A stretch of DNA of 64,000 nt from Conexibacter sp. GTDB lineage: Bacteria > Actinomycetota > Thermoleophilia > Solirubrobacterales > Solirubrobacteraceae. The translations under genes and the position numbers were made by a program. The stretch spans positions 1 to 64,000 of the forward strand of contig JAOPZA010000112.1 in assembly GCA_025964325.1 (NCBI GenBank), read 5' to 3'. The notes under the pieces are model-generated. The model did no database searches. It was not told the DNA's origin and worked only from the letters and a program-made list of their open reading frames with translations. Positions 46,293 through 54,934 of the stretch are shown one piece after another. Numbering within the stretch: the first letter of the stretch is position 1; each line of letters opens with the position of its first letter.

Positions 46293-47348
46293 ATGAGAGG
46301 CGGAGGCTCGACGATCGTCAGCGAGCGTGGTTTGACTGCGATGTCGCGCATCGCCGCGACGGTCTCCTCCGGGGCCGCCGTGACCGAGCGCGCCGAGGAG
46401 ATCCTCGACCAGCTCGGGACGCTGATCCCGACCGAGGGGGCGCTGCTCTCCTACGTCACCCCGTCGACCCGCGAGCGGCACGCCCTCGCCAACGACGGCT
46501 ACGCGCAGCAGATGGTCGACGTCCTCAACGGCGCCGACTTCCAGGCCGAGGTGATCGAGCCGTTCGGGCTCCGCCGTCCCGGACAGCCGATGCGCGACCG
46601 TGACCTGCCGGTCGACCCCCTGAGCCTGCGCTGCGTCGCCGAGCACTTCCGGCCGGCGGGCATGGTCTCCGGCCTGCTGAGCGCACTCGTCACCTCCGAC
46701 GGCCGCTACGTCGGGTTCCTCGATCTCGCCGTCCTCGACGCGCACCATCCGTCCGACGAGGCCTGCGCGGTGGTCGGCTACGTCGGCCCGGCGCTCGCGA
46801 ACGTCGTCGACCCGCTCCAGTCCGCGCGCTGGCTCGCCTCCACCCTGCCCGGCGGCTGCTCGGCCTTCGGCCTGCTGGACGGCGACCGCATCGTCTCGCT
46901 GCACGGCGAGCCGAGGGACGAGTTCCTCGATCCTCGCGTCAGCGTCGCCCGGACGGTGGATCGCATGCTCGACCGCGGCTCGCGGACCGCCGCCTTCCTG
47001 TGGCCGCGAGCCGGCGGCGGCTGGTTCGCCTGCCGCGGGTTCCGCTGCCCCGACCATCTCGTGGTCGTCGTGGTGGGAGAGCTGGATCGCCCGCACCACC
47101 TCACGACCCGCGAGCTCGAGGTCCTGACCCATCTCGTCGCGGGCTGCTCGAACGCCGACATCGCCGCCCAGCTGTGGCTCTCCGTCCGCACCGCCAAGGC
47201 GCACGTCGAGCACATCCTCGAGAAGCTCGAGGTCCCGACGCGGGCGGCCGCCGCCGGACGAGCGATCCAGGAGGGCCTGATCCTTCCGCCGCTCGACGAG
47301 GAGCGCCCGGGATGCGTACGCCTGATGCGCCACCTCGACCTCGCCTGA
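46293..47348 (+). CDS. LuxR-type regulator 2 with GAF-like sensor
   Basis: A 351-residue paralogue of LuxR 1 and 3. The sensor half has ERAEEILDQLGTLIPTEGALL and GRYVGFLDLAV; the HTH is LTTRELEVLTHLVAGCSNADIAAQLWLSVRTAKAHVEHILEKLEVPTRA. The ATG at 46293 aligns with the N-terminus of LuxR 3; the ATG at 46341 is the alternative. A tail of about 15 residues follows the HTH. Probably activates Rieske 3 and other units bearing the dyad. Confidence 0.85.
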   Translation: MRGGGSTIVSERGLTAMSRIAATVSSGAAVTERAEEILDQLGTLIPTEGALLSYVTPSTRERHALANDGYAQQMVDVLNGADFQAEVIEPFGLRRPGQPMRDRDLPVDPLSLRCVAEHFRPAGMVSGLLSALVTSDGRYVGFLDLAVLDAHHPSDEACAVVGYVGPALANVVDPLQSARWLASTLPGGCSAFGLLDGDRIVSLHGEPRDEFLDPRVSVARTVDRMLDRGSRTAAFLWPRAGGGWFACRGFRCPDHLVVVVVGELDRPHHLTTRELEVLTHLVAGCSNADIAAQLWLSVRTAKAHVEHILEKLEVPTRAAAAGRAIQEGLILPPLDEERPGCVRLMRHLDLA

Positions 47349-47373
47349 CGCGGGCCCGCCCGCCGTTCGCGGC

Positions 47374-48384
47374 TCACCCGGCCTTCGGGAGCAGCAGACC
47401 GTCCTCGATCGCGCGCACGACCGCAGCGGTGCGCGTCGGCACGGCCAGCTTCTCGAGGATGTGCTCGACGTGCGCCTTGACCGTGCGGACGACGACGCCC
47501 AAGTCGTCGGCGATCTCCGCGTTCGCGCGCCCCTGCGCCAGATGCGTGAGCACCTCCAGCTCGCGTCGCGTCAGCTCCAGCGGTGGATTTGGCGTCGTCA
47601 CCGCGACGACCGTGGTGCCGTCGCGGCAACGGAAGGCGCGGCAGCGATGCCAGCCGCCGGTCCCGTCCGGCCACAGGAACCCGGCCGCGGGACGGTCGCC
47701 GGCCAACATGCGTGCGAGCACGGCGCGCAGCTCGGGCTCTCGCGACATCAGCTCCTCCGGCACCGGCCCGCCCTGCAGCGCCACGAGCTGGCCGTCGGGC
47801 AGCAGCCCCAGCATCGTCGCGCGGTCGTCGAGCGTCGAGGCGAGCCGCCGCGCCGACTGCAGCGGATCGACGAGCGTGGCGAGCGTGGGAGCGAGATGCC
47901 CGACGACCGCGCACGCCTCGTCCGAGGGCGCGCCCGCGTCGCCGCTCGACATGTCGAGGAAGCCGACGTAGCGGCCGTCGCCGGTCACGAGCGCGCACAT
48001 CAGGCCGTCCCGCAGTCCGGCCGGCCGGAAGTACTCGGCCACGCAGCGCAGGCTCAGCGGGTCGACCGGCAGCTCGTTCTCGCGGACCGGCCAGCCGTTG
48101 TTCGGCAGCGCGAACGGCTCGACCAGCTCGGCGTGGTAGTCGCCGCCGTTGAGGCACGTCACGAGCCGTTCGGAGTAGCCGTTGTTGACGACGACGCTGC
48201 GCGCGCCGGTGCCCGGCACGAGGCACGACAGCAGAGCGTTCTCCATCGGGATCAGAGCCTGGAGCTCGTCGACCGTCTGCTGCGCCCGATCCTGCACCGA
48301 GGCACCCGATGCCGCCGTCGCGGCGACGCGGGCGATCGTCGCCAGCCCGCCGTCACGGACGGCTGAGATCCTCCGCGATTTCAT
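47374..48384 (-). CDS. LuxR-type regulator 3 with GAF-like sensor
   Basis: A 336-residue paralogue of LuxR 1 and 2. The sensor half has QTVDELQALIPMENALL and GRYVGFLDMSSGDAG; the HTH is LTRRELEVLTHLAQGRANAEIADDLGVVVRTVKAHVEHILEKLAVPTRT. It converges with LuxR 2 (25 nt between stops). The two convergent paralogues look like a local duplication with inversion. Confidence 0.85.
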   Translation of the reverse strand: MKSRRISAVRDGGLATIARVAATAASGASVQDRAQQTVDELQALIPMENALLSCLVPGTGARSVVVNNGYSERLVTCLNGGDYHAELVEPFALPNNGWPVRENELPVDPLSLRCVAEYFRPAGLRDGLMCALVTGDGRYVGFLDMSSGDAGAPSDEACAVVGHLAPTLATLVDPLQSARRLASTLDDRATMLGLLPDGQLVALQGGPVPEELMSREPELRAVLARMLAGDRPAAGFLWPDGTGGWHRCRAFRCRDGTTVVAVTTPNPPLELTRRELEVLTHLAQGRANAEIADDLGVVVRTVKAHVEHILEKLAVPTRTAAVVRAIEDGLLLPKAG

Positions 48385-48455
48385 CGATCGGATGGCATGC
48401 AGCGATGCGTCAAAGGCGAACGGCTCCGATTGTACCCGGACGGTTCTCCCTGCCT

Positions 48456-48496
48456 AGGCACGCGCGCGTGCCTCGACCGGCGCCATCAGCCGGTCG
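48456..48496. promoter_or_regulatory. Two adjacent perfect dyads upstream of LuxR 3
   Basis: An 18-bp perfect palindrome AGGCACGCG/CGCGTGCCT (48456-48473) abuts an 8-7-8 perfect inverted repeat CGACCGGC-GCCATCA-GCCGGTCG (48474-48496). Both lie 70-110 nt upstream of LuxR 3. Either operator sites or leader stems. Confidence 0.45.
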
Positions 48497-48519
48497 GATG
48501 GGCATGGGCACACGCAACA

Positions 48520-48564
48520 TGCCGACGATCGCGGCCTCGCCGAGCGCCACCGCGATCGTCGGCA
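48520..48564. terminator. Terminator hairpin after AOC-like 4
   Basis: A perfect 15-bp stem (TGCCGACGATCGCGG with CCGCGATCGTCGGCA) and a 15-nt loop, beginning 10 nt after the AOC-like 4 stop on the minus strand. It should end the module D operon. Confidence 0.7.
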
Positions 48565-48573
48565 CCCCGCGGT

Positions 48574-49041
48574 TCAGCCGGCCAGCCCGGGAGCGTCGAT
48601 CTTGCCCGTTCCCTCGATGAAGCCGAAGTAGCGACTCGGACCGGGGGGCGGGAGGATCTGCTCGCGGTCGTCGAACATCCCGTGCAGGACGACGTCGATC
48701 TTGCCGCTCGCGCCCGCCCACTTCCCGGTGCCCGACGCGAACGTCCAGACGCCCTCGTCGACGCCGTCGGGGCGGAACCAGTCCGACTCGGCCCACAGCA
48801 GGTCGCCATCGGTATCGCGGAACTCCATCGAGCCGTGACCCGTCGGCACCTCGCCGTCGTTGTCGACCTCGTCGATGCCGATCATGTGCAGCTTGAGGTA
48901 GTGCACCCGACCGTCGTCGAAGGTGAAGCGATTCATCAGCGACGCGACGAACGGCGTCCGCTGGATCTCCTTGTCGAGCCGGACCGGGTTGCCCCATTCC
49001 GCGCTCCCACCGGTCAGCACCTCGACCGCTTGCGCTGCCAT
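48574..49041 (-). CDS. AOC-like beta-barrel protein 4
   Basis: A 155-residue AOC-like family member: VEVLTGGSAEWGNPVR, SLMNRFTFDDGRVHYLKLHMIGIDEVDNDGEVP, SGTGKWAGASGKIDV and YFGFIEGTGKIDAPG. AGGAGG lies 5 nt before the ATG. It is a tandem duplicate of copy 5, with 40 nt between them, and ends just before a strong hairpin. Confidence 0.75.
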   Translation of the reverse strand: MAAQAVEVLTGGSAEWGNPVRLDKEIQRTPFVASLMNRFTFDDGRVHYLKLHMIGIDEVDNDGEVPTGHGSMEFRDTDGDLLWAESDWFRPDGVDEGVWTFASGTGKWAGASGKIDVVLHGMFDDREQILPPPGPSRYFGFIEGTGKIDAPGLAG

Positions 49042-49081
49042 GCGTCCTCCTGTCGTTCGGTGTGAGTCGAGCGCCGAGCGC

Positions 49082-49573
49082 TCAGCCGGGAAGGCCGGGT
49101 GCGTCGATCCGACCGTCGCCCTCGAACACGGCGAAGTACTTCGTGTCGGCGACCGGCGGGATCACCTGCTCGGGATCCGCGTACATGCCGTAACAGCGCA
49201 GTTGCGCGGTTCCGGTCGTGTCCCGCCATTTCCCCGTTCCGGACGAGAACGTCATCGTGCCGAGGTTCTCGGGTGTACGGCCGCGCTCGTCCGGGCCCTC
49301 CGGGAGGAACCAGTCGGACTCGCCGCGCAGCAGGTCGCCATCGGCGTCCTCGAACTGCATCGTCCCGTTGCCGACGACGACCGCGCCGCCGTTGTCGATC
49401 TCGTCGACGCCGATCATGTGCAGCTTCAGGTAGTGCACCTGACCGTCCTCGAAGGTGAAGCGATTCATCAACGATGCCTGATAGGGCGTGCGCAGCGTGT
49501 TCTCCGCTACCCGCGCAGGCGCGGCCCATACCGCGCTCCCCGCGATGAAGATCCCAACGTGCTGGGCTGTCAT
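49082..49573 (-). CDS. AOC-like beta-barrel protein 5
   Basis: A 163-residue AOC-like family member, the most divergent at the ends: the opening GG-x-A-x-W is AGSAVW and the late motif is SGTGKWRDTTGTAQL. A short insertion (DERGRTPENLG) precedes the GTGKW strand. AAAGGAGAG is 4 nt before the ATG. It is tandem with copy 4 and downstream of the ferredoxin; dyad site 6 lies in its promoter. Confidence 0.75.
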   Translation of the reverse strand: MTAQHVGIFIAGSAVWAAPARVAENTLRTPYQASLMNRFTFEDGQVHYLKLHMIGVDEIDNGGAVVVGNGTMQFEDADGDLLRGESDWFLPEGPDERGRTPENLGTMTFSSGTGKWRDTTGTAQLRCYGMYADPEQVIPPVADTKYFAVFEGDGRIDAPGLPG

Positions 49574-49648
49574 GTATCTCTCCTTTGACTGACGTTCAGT
49601 TCAGCGCTCCGGCCCGCTCGATTCTCGAACGGGCCGGAGCGCTGGTCA

Positions 49649-49666
49649 ATTGGTCGTTGGACCACG
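49649..49666. promoter_or_regulatory. 18-bp dyad ATTGGTC-GTTG-GACCACG (site 6)
   Basis: A 7-4-7 inverted repeat with two mismatches, 76 nt upstream of AOC-like 5. On the minus strand the dyad runs into TTGACC, a plausible -35 box. Confidence 0.6.
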
Positions 49667-49677
49667 CCGCGCGTCGA

Positions 49678-49938
49678 TCAGCTGGCGAAGAACGCCTCGT
49701 TCTTCCCGCGATAGTGCGCCCACTCCGGTCGGAGCAGATCTTCGTTCGTGGCGGCGCCCACCGGACACGCGATCGCGCAGGCGTCGCAGTCGATGCACTC
49801 GTCCGGATCGATGAAGAGCTGCTCGGACTCCGCGAAGCCCGGCTCCTCCTGCGTCGGGTGGATGCAGTCGACCGGGCAGACCGCCACGCACGACGCGTCC
49901 TTCTGGCCGATGCACGGCTCTGCGATGACGTACGTCAC
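49678..49938 (-). CDS. FdxA-type ferredoxin
   Basis: An 86-residue ferredoxin with two cluster motifs: C-x7-C-x3-CP-x2-C (CIGQKDASCVAVCPVDC, residues about 9-25) and C-x2-C-x2-C-x3-CP (CIDCDACAIACP). This is the 7Fe/FdxA layout. The GTG at 49938 begins 1 nt after the permease stop with AAGGAGAG upstream. It may be the electron carrier between the reductase and the Rieske oxygenases, or the acceptor for the 2-oxoacid oxidoreductase. Confidence 0.88.
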   Translation of the reverse strand: MTYVIAEPCIGQKDASCVAVCPVDCIHPTQEEPGFAESEQLFIDPDECIDCDACAIACPVGAATNEDLLRPEWAHYRGKNEAFFAS

Positions 49939-49939
49939 G

Positions 49940-51514
49940 TCAGGCGCTCTCCTTCCCGACCGCCTCGGCGTCGAGCGTCGCGACCTGGGCCACGCGTCCG
50001 GCACGCCGCGTCATCACGAGGCCCGGGGCGCTCTCGGGATAGACCTCCTCGGGCTCCGGGAAGGCCACGAGCAGCAGCAGGTAGAGGATGCCGGCGGTCG
50101 CGGCGGCCAGGATGAAGCTGATGTCGACGCCGCCGAAGGAGCTGGCCAGCGGCCCGACGTAGCTGGTCGTGTTGACGAACAGCATCCCGACGCCCCCGCC
50201 GATCGCCCACGGCAGCAGCGCCCGCCAGTTCGCGCCGTGGTGGAACCAGTAGATCCCGCCGCGCTCGCCGCGGTTGAAGACCTGGACGGCGTCGGTCGAG
50301 AGGAAGCCGCCGCGCTGCCAGTAGCCGAGCAGGTTGATGACGACCCATGGCGCCGTGAAGGCCAGCAGGATCAGGATGAACGCGTTCACCGTGTCGACGG
50401 CGTTGAAGACGAACGTGCCGAGGTAGATGAAGATCACGCCGATCGTGCTGAGCACGAGCGTCGCGGGCACCCGTCGCAGGAACGGGATCAGCGAGGAGAA
50501 GTCCAGACCGGTGCCGTAGAGCGCGGTGCCGCCCTGCCCGAAGCTGCCGAGGATCGCGATCAGCATCAGCGGCACGAGGTACCACGTCGGCGCGCCGGCG
50601 ACGAGGCCTTCGGCGTACGGCGCCGCCACGTTGGAGAACGTCGACGCCGTGAACGCGCCGAAGATGAACGCGAAGCTCAGGCCGATGAACGATCCGGCCG
50701 AGACCGCGACCACCAGCGATCTCGAGCTCCATCGCTTCGGCGAGACGTAGCGCGAGTAGTCGTTCACGAACGGTCCGTACTCGACCGCCACCGCCCCCGT
50801 GCTGACCGCCGCGAGGATCCATGTCGGCCAGAAGCCGCTGAGCAGGTACTGACCGCCGTGGTAGCCGGCGTCGAACTTGGAGCCGAACGCGACGAAGCCG
50901 GCGACCAGCAGGACCCCGGAGGTCGGGAGCATCAGCTTGTTGGCCGCCAGCACGTTCGCGTGACCGAAGATCGCGATCACGACCGTCACCGCCGCCACCA
51001 GCGCGTAGCCGACGGCGAGCAGCGCGTCGCTGTTCGGTGTCCCGAGCAGCCGGTGCGCACCCTCGACCGCCACCTGCCCCGCCGTCCAGACCGTCAGCGC
51101 ATAGAAGCCGATCGCGATCAGGAGCGCGAGCACCGAGCCGACGATCCGCCCCACGACGCCGTAGAAGGCGCCGCTGCTGACGGCGCCGTTCGTCGCGGTC
51201 CGTCGTCCCAGCAGGGACATCGGACCCAACACCAGCGAGCCGACCGCCACGCCCACGAGGATCGCGGTGACCGAGCTCCACCATCCCAGACCGAAGGCGA
51301 TCGGGATCCAGCCGACCACGATCACGCCGAACGTCAGCTCCAACCCGATGAAGATGAAGAACAGGTTCAGGGGGCTCGAATGACGCTCGGCCTCCGGGAT
51401 CGGCTCAACCCCGCGCGTCTCGATCTGTCCGACCCGGTCGATGCCGGACTCGGGAATGCCACGCAGCCCGAACGGCTCGAGCACGCGTCTCTTCTCTCCT
51501 CGACCTCTCACCAC
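49940..51514 (-). CDS. NCS1-family nucleobase/hydantoin-type permease
   Basis: A 524-residue membrane protein with about 12 transmembrane segments between residues 48 and 485, of the nucleobase:cation symporter 1 family (cytosine, uracil, allantoin, hydantoin transporters). Seen: HSSPLNLFFIFIGLELTFG at the first segment and YGPFVNDYSRYV after segment 6. AGGAGG lies 5 nt before the GTG start. As part of module D it suggests that the substrate includes a small N-heterocycle or ureide. Confidence 0.88.
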   Translation of the reverse strand: MVRGRGEKRRVLEPFGLRGIPESGIDRVGQIETRGVEPIPEAERHSSPLNLFFIFIGLELTFGVIVVGWIPIAFGLGWWSSVTAILVGVAVGSLVLGPMSLLGRRTATNGAVSSGAFYGVVGRIVGSVLALLIAIGFYALTVWTAGQVAVEGAHRLLGTPNSDALLAVGYALVAAVTVVIAIFGHANVLAANKLMLPTSGVLLVAGFVAFGSKFDAGYHGGQYLLSGFWPTWILAAVSTGAVAVEYGPFVNDYSRYVSPKRWSSRSLVVAVSAGSFIGLSFAFIFGAFTASTFSNVAAPYAEGLVAGAPTWYLVPLMLIAILGSFGQGGTALYGTGLDFSSLIPFLRRVPATLVLSTIGVIFIYLGTFVFNAVDTVNAFILILLAFTAPWVVINLLGYWQRGGFLSTDAVQVFNRGERGGIYWFHHGANWRALLPWAIGGGVGMLFVNTTSYVGPLASSFGGVDISFILAAATAGILYLLLLVAFPEPEEVYPESAPGLVMTRRAGRVAQVATLDAEAVGKESA

Positions 51515-51691
51515 GATGTCCTCCTAGGATGCGTACATGCCTTGGGGCCCCGGTGCTCCGCGACGTCGACGACCGCCGCGGCTCGCCGGACGAACCACGC
51601 CTCCCCCTGCCTCCCCGGCCACCCCTTCGGGCCGGTCCAGCCTGCCGTCAGGGGCCGCGCGGAGGTGCCGCACGCCACCGACGGCCTTGCG

Positions 51692-52033
51692 TCAGGCCGC
51701 CTCCTCGACGATCTCCAGCACGGTCCGATACGCCTCGAACGCGAGCGCCATCGTCTCCACGCCGACCTTGCGCCCGTCATCCTGCATCGCGAGGATGGCG
51801 TGGGCCTCCATGTACATGAAGACCACTTCCGGATCGAGCCCGCGCGCGACGTTGAGGAGGTCGTAGTCGGTGCTCCGCTCGGCGCCCGCGAGCTGGTAGC
51901 CGTTCTCCTCGAGCAGCCCCGCGATCGCGCGGTCGTAGTGTCCGAGCGCCTGCTCCGGCGAGGAATCGGCCAACCGCTCCGCCTCCGCCCACTCGCTGCG
52001 CCAGTTGACGACTTCAGGTCGTTGGCTCGACAT
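51692..52033 (-). CDS. Small helical protein 2, unknown family
   Basis: A 113-residue paralogue of the module A small helical protein: WRSEWAEAERLADSSPEQAL, LLEENGYQLAG, VVFMYMEAHAILAMQDDGRKVGVETMALAFEAYRTVL. Two proteins sharing this pattern next to two equivalent Rieske/amidohydrolase-like pairs indicate a functional link. The ATG at 52033 has GGACGGAG upstream; an in-frame ATG at 52069 is possible. The 177-nt gap on its downstream side holds no gene that I can support. Confidence 0.7.
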   Translation of the reverse strand: MSSQRPEVVNWRSEWAEAERLADSSPEQALGHYDRAIAGLLEENGYQLAGAERSTDYDLLNVARGLDPEVVFMYMEAHAILAMQDDGRKVGVETMALAFEAYRTVLEIVEEAA

Positions 52034-52079
52034 CGCTCCGTCCTCGTTTGCGGTCGTACGGGTGGTCATGATGCTTTCG

Positions 52080-53093
52080 TCAGCTCCCCCGAGCGAGGAA
52101 CCGGTCGCCGTGGCGCTCGAGCTCCGGAGCGCGGCGGAGCGCCGGCGCCTCGGCGCAGCCGAGCGGGACGAACGGGAAGTAGGACTCCCACAGCAGCGCG
52201 TCCGGCCCGAGCTCGTCGGCCGCCCGCTCGACCGACGCAGCGTCGTCGGTCGGACCGACGGCCGCGAAGATCCGGCCGGCATCGACGTACTCGCGCACCC
52301 GGCCGGGCGCGTCGATCAGCCGGTCGAGGTGCTCGATCGCGCCCGGCGCCCACGCCACGCCGCTCTCCGCGAAGCCGATCCGCAGCCCCGGGTAGCGCTC
52401 GAAGACCTGCGCGAACATGAAGTACGTCAGCAGGTACCGCGGCGTCCACACGGGCGAGGAGAAGGAGGCGCGATGCAGGAGCGGGAGCCCGGTCTCCTCG
52501 AGTGCCTGCCAGATCGGCGCGAACGCCGAGCTCTCGGGCGCGATCTTGACCGGCAGCGCAATGCTGACGGCCGCGACGCACGCCTCCTGCGACAGCTCGC
52601 GGATCTCCTCCGCCGCCCACTGCGGCTCGAGGCCGTGGAGCTGGAGCGCGACCTTCAGCCGCACCGGATCGGCGTCGCAGTAGTGGATCGCGTAGCGGTT
52701 GTAGGCGCCGAACACGCCGGCCGCCATGTTCGAGGCGAGGCCGCGCGCCGCGCCGACGGACGGCGCCGCGTTGATCAGGTGGCGCTCGACGCCCGCCGCG
52801 TCCATCGCCGCCAGCCGCCCACGGGCGTTGTCCTGCACGACGCCCGACGCGACGTGCCCGCTGTTGGACAGCGGCGGGTCGAGCTGCTCGCCGCCCGCGC
52901 GGCCGAGCGCCGCCGGCCAGGTGCGCCGACCGGTGAGCCGCAGGTACGGCGCCTCCCAGTCACCCGTCCCCGGCCGTGGGTGGGTGACCTCGACCCACGG
53001 CAGCATCCGATCCCAGTGCCCGCGGAAGTCCGGGACGCCGCTCTCGTAGATGAGCTCCATCGAAGGAGCCACATAGGTTCCGACGTCTACCAC
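52080..53093 (-). CDS. Amidohydrolase-2-fold protein 2, metal site altered
   Basis: A 337-residue paralogue of the module A amidohydrolase-like protein. The N-terminal metal motif is VVDVGTYVAP, with no His, and the C-terminal SD-x-PH is LWESYFPFVP. GLPLLHRAS keeps one mid-barrel His. The GTG at 53093 has AAGGAG 9 nt upstream and aligns with copy 1 shortly after its start. It follows Rieske 4 by 34 nt. Both copies lost the same ligands, so binding, decarboxylation without metal, or a structural role is more likely than standard hydrolysis. Confidence 0.8.
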   Translation of the reverse strand: MVDVGTYVAPSMELIYESGVPDFRGHWDRMLPWVEVTHPRPGTGDWEAPYLRLTGRRTWPAALGRAGGEQLDPPLSNSGHVASGVVQDNARGRLAAMDAAGVERHLINAAPSVGAARGLASNMAAGVFGAYNRYAIHYCDADPVRLKVALQLHGLEPQWAAEEIRELSQEACVAAVSIALPVKIAPESSAFAPIWQALEETGLPLLHRASFSSPVWTPRYLLTYFMFAQVFERYPGLRIGFAESGVAWAPGAIEHLDRLIDAPGRVREYVDAGRIFAAVGPTDDAASVERAADELGPDALLWESYFPFVPLGCAEAPALRRAPELERHGDRFLARGS

Positions 53094-53127
53094 CCGGTCC
53101 GTCTCCTTCTGCCTCGCCGCCGACTCC

Positions 53128-54318
53128 TCAGGAGTAGGCGCGCTCGGCGACCCACGTGTCGAACTTCCAGGCAAGGATCTCGTGCTTGGAGAACCGCCCC
53201 GGCTTCGCGTGCCGCGAGCGCATGCCACGGTGCTGCTGCTCGGAGATCTTGTTGTCCTCTGCCAGGAACGAGTCGATGTTGCGCACGTACTCCTCATGCG
53301 AGGCCTGGAGGGCGGGATCGTCCCCGCGGGCGAGCGCCTCCGCCGACTCCTTCGCGACCGCGAGACCGAGCCGCAGGTGGCAGTGGTCGGGGCCGTCCGG
53401 GAGCAGGACGTAGTAGACCGTCGTGTCGACGGAGTTCAGGACGCCCATCGAGGGATAGGAGACCCAGATCGGCATGCCCGAGTGCTCGGGCGCCAAGTCG
53501 GCGGTCTCCGGCGTGACGGGAAAGAGCGGATCGCCCGTGTCACTGTAGGAGAACCCGGGGAACTGGCCGACCATCACGATCCAAGGCTGGTCGGTGATGT
53601 CGGGGAACTCGACCCAGCCCTTCATCGGGCTCACGGCCTGGAAGGTCTCGGTGTGCACCCAGGGGATGTGGTACTCCTCGATTGAGTTCTCCATCCACTC
53701 CTTCCAGTTGCAGTTCAGCCGGAAGTGCCACCGGTGGGTGGTGACGTGGTTGCTCATCCCGTATCTCTCGATCCCGAAACGGCTCATCTCGGAGACGCGG
53801 GGCGCGAAGGGCGTCGCCTCGGGATCGAGGTTCACCATGATGAACCCCTCCCAGATCTCGACCTGCGCGGAGATCAGCGGATAGTCCTTCTTGTCGAAGT
53901 TCTCCGTGTGCCGGAACTCCGGCGCCCCGCGAAGGTCACCGCCGAGGCCGTACATCCAGCCGTGGTAGGGGCACTTGAACGCCGGCGTGTTGCCGGACCC
54001 CTCGACGATCTGGCAGCCGCGATGACGGCAGACGTTGTGGTGCACGCAGATCTGGTCCTCGTGATCGCGCACGATGATCAGCGACTCGGTCGCGATCTCG
54101 TGGGTCACGAAGTCGCCGGCGTTGGGGACGTCCTCGACGCGGCCGACGCAGATCCACTCCTTGAAGAAGATCGCATCGATCTCGCGCTGGTAGAGCTCGG
54201 GCGACCAGTACGCCTCCGGCGGCAGCGTCGCCGCCTCGAGCGCCGGCTTCTTCAGGTCCGCGAGCCGAGCATCGAACTCGACCTCCTGCGCGCCCACCAG
54301 CTTCGCAACACTTGCCAT
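53128..54318 (-). CDS. Rieske non-haem iron oxygenase 4, alpha-type
   Basis: A 396-residue Rieske oxygenase, the near relative of Rieske 1. Cluster ligands are Cys97, His99, Cys116 and His119 (VCRHRGC...CPYHGWMYG). The iron site is ENSIEEYHIPWVH with bridging Glu214, His217 and His222. GAGGAC precedes the ATG at 54318; the open frame upstream to 54456 is promoter DNA holding dyad site 7. As in module A, an amidohydrolase-like gene and a small helical protein gene follow. Confidence 0.9.
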   Translation of the reverse strand: MASVAKLVGAQEVEFDARLADLKKPALEAATLPPEAYWSPELYQREIDAIFFKEWICVGRVEDVPNAGDFVTHEIATESLIIVRDHEDQICVHHNVCRHRGCQIVEGSGNTPAFKCPYHGWMYGLGGDLRGAPEFRHTENFDKKDYPLISAQVEIWEGFIMVNLDPEATPFAPRVSEMSRFGIERYGMSNHVTTHRWHFRLNCNWKEWMENSIEEYHIPWVHTETFQAVSPMKGWVEFPDITDQPWIVMVGQFPGFSYSDTGDPLFPVTPETADLAPEHSGMPIWVSYPSMGVLNSVDTTVYYVLLPDGPDHCHLRLGLAVAKESAEALARGDDPALQASHEEYVRNIDSFLAEDNKISEQQHRGMRSRHAKPGRFSKHEILAWKFDTWVAERAYS

Positions 54319-54466
54319 CGCTTCGGTCCTCACTCCCTGTTCACAGTGACCTGGTTGAGCCGGGGGTCCCTCGGACCACCGCAGCTGACGGCCTTTCTCG
54401 GCGATGCAACGTATGGATCCTCCGCTCCCGCCGCACACATGATCGTTGTTGCTCACTCTCCGCGCA

Positions 54467-54484
54467 ATTGGTCGGAAGACCGAT
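54467..54484. promoter_or_regulatory. 18-bp dyad ATTGGTC-GGAA-GACCGAT (site 7)
   Basis: A 7-4-7 inverted repeat with one mismatch, about 150 nt upstream of Rieske 4. On the minus strand it is followed by TTGCGC and, 17 nt later, GATCAT, a plausible promoter. Confidence 0.65.
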
Positions 54485-54501
54485 CGCGCACGCGCCCGGA
54501 C

Positions 54502-54894
54502 CTACTGCAGCACGCCGACGAGGTAGCCGAGATCCCAGTAGTCGACGCAACGGCTGATCTCGTCGCCCTCGAGCTCGAACAGCGACGCACCGCGGAACTC
54601 GAACGATCGCCCGGATGCGGCGAGGTGCTCGAACGGGCCGTCGTGCGTCCCCGTGTAGCTCCATTCGAGCGCCACGCGCTCGCCGGCATCGAAGGTCCGC
54701 ATCGGCGTCATCACGATGTCGGACGAGCTGGCGAGCCAGTTGCGCAGGTGCGTCGCGATCTCGCTGCGGCCGCGGACGGCGACGCCGAGCGGGATGTCCT
54801 CGTAGAGGCAGTCGTCGGTGAAGAGCGTGGCGAAGCGCTCCGGGTCACGGCTGGACCAGCCCGCGGCGAAGCGCTCGCTGATGTGCAGACTCAT
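54502..54894 (-). CDS. NTF2/SnoaL-like protein (module D)
   Basis: A 130-residue SnoaL-like protein with the full fold pattern: ERFAAGWSSRDPERFATLFTDDCLYEDIPLG, VRGRSEIATHLRNW, and the late strands FRGASLFELEGDEISRCVDYWD. This is the best match of the three NTF2-like proteins to SnoaL-type cyclases and isomerases. It follows the LacI gene and precedes the Rieske 4 promoter. Confidence 0.8.
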   Translation of the reverse strand: MSLHISERFAAGWSSRDPERFATLFTDDCLYEDIPLGVAVRGRSEIATHLRNWLASSSDIVMTPMRTFDAGERVALEWSYTGTHDGPFEHLAASGRSFEFRGASLFELEGDEISRCVDYWDLGYLVGVLQ

Positions 54895-54934
54895 CTCGTG
54901 GCTCCTGGTAGTGGACGGCGTGCCCGCCGGCGAA

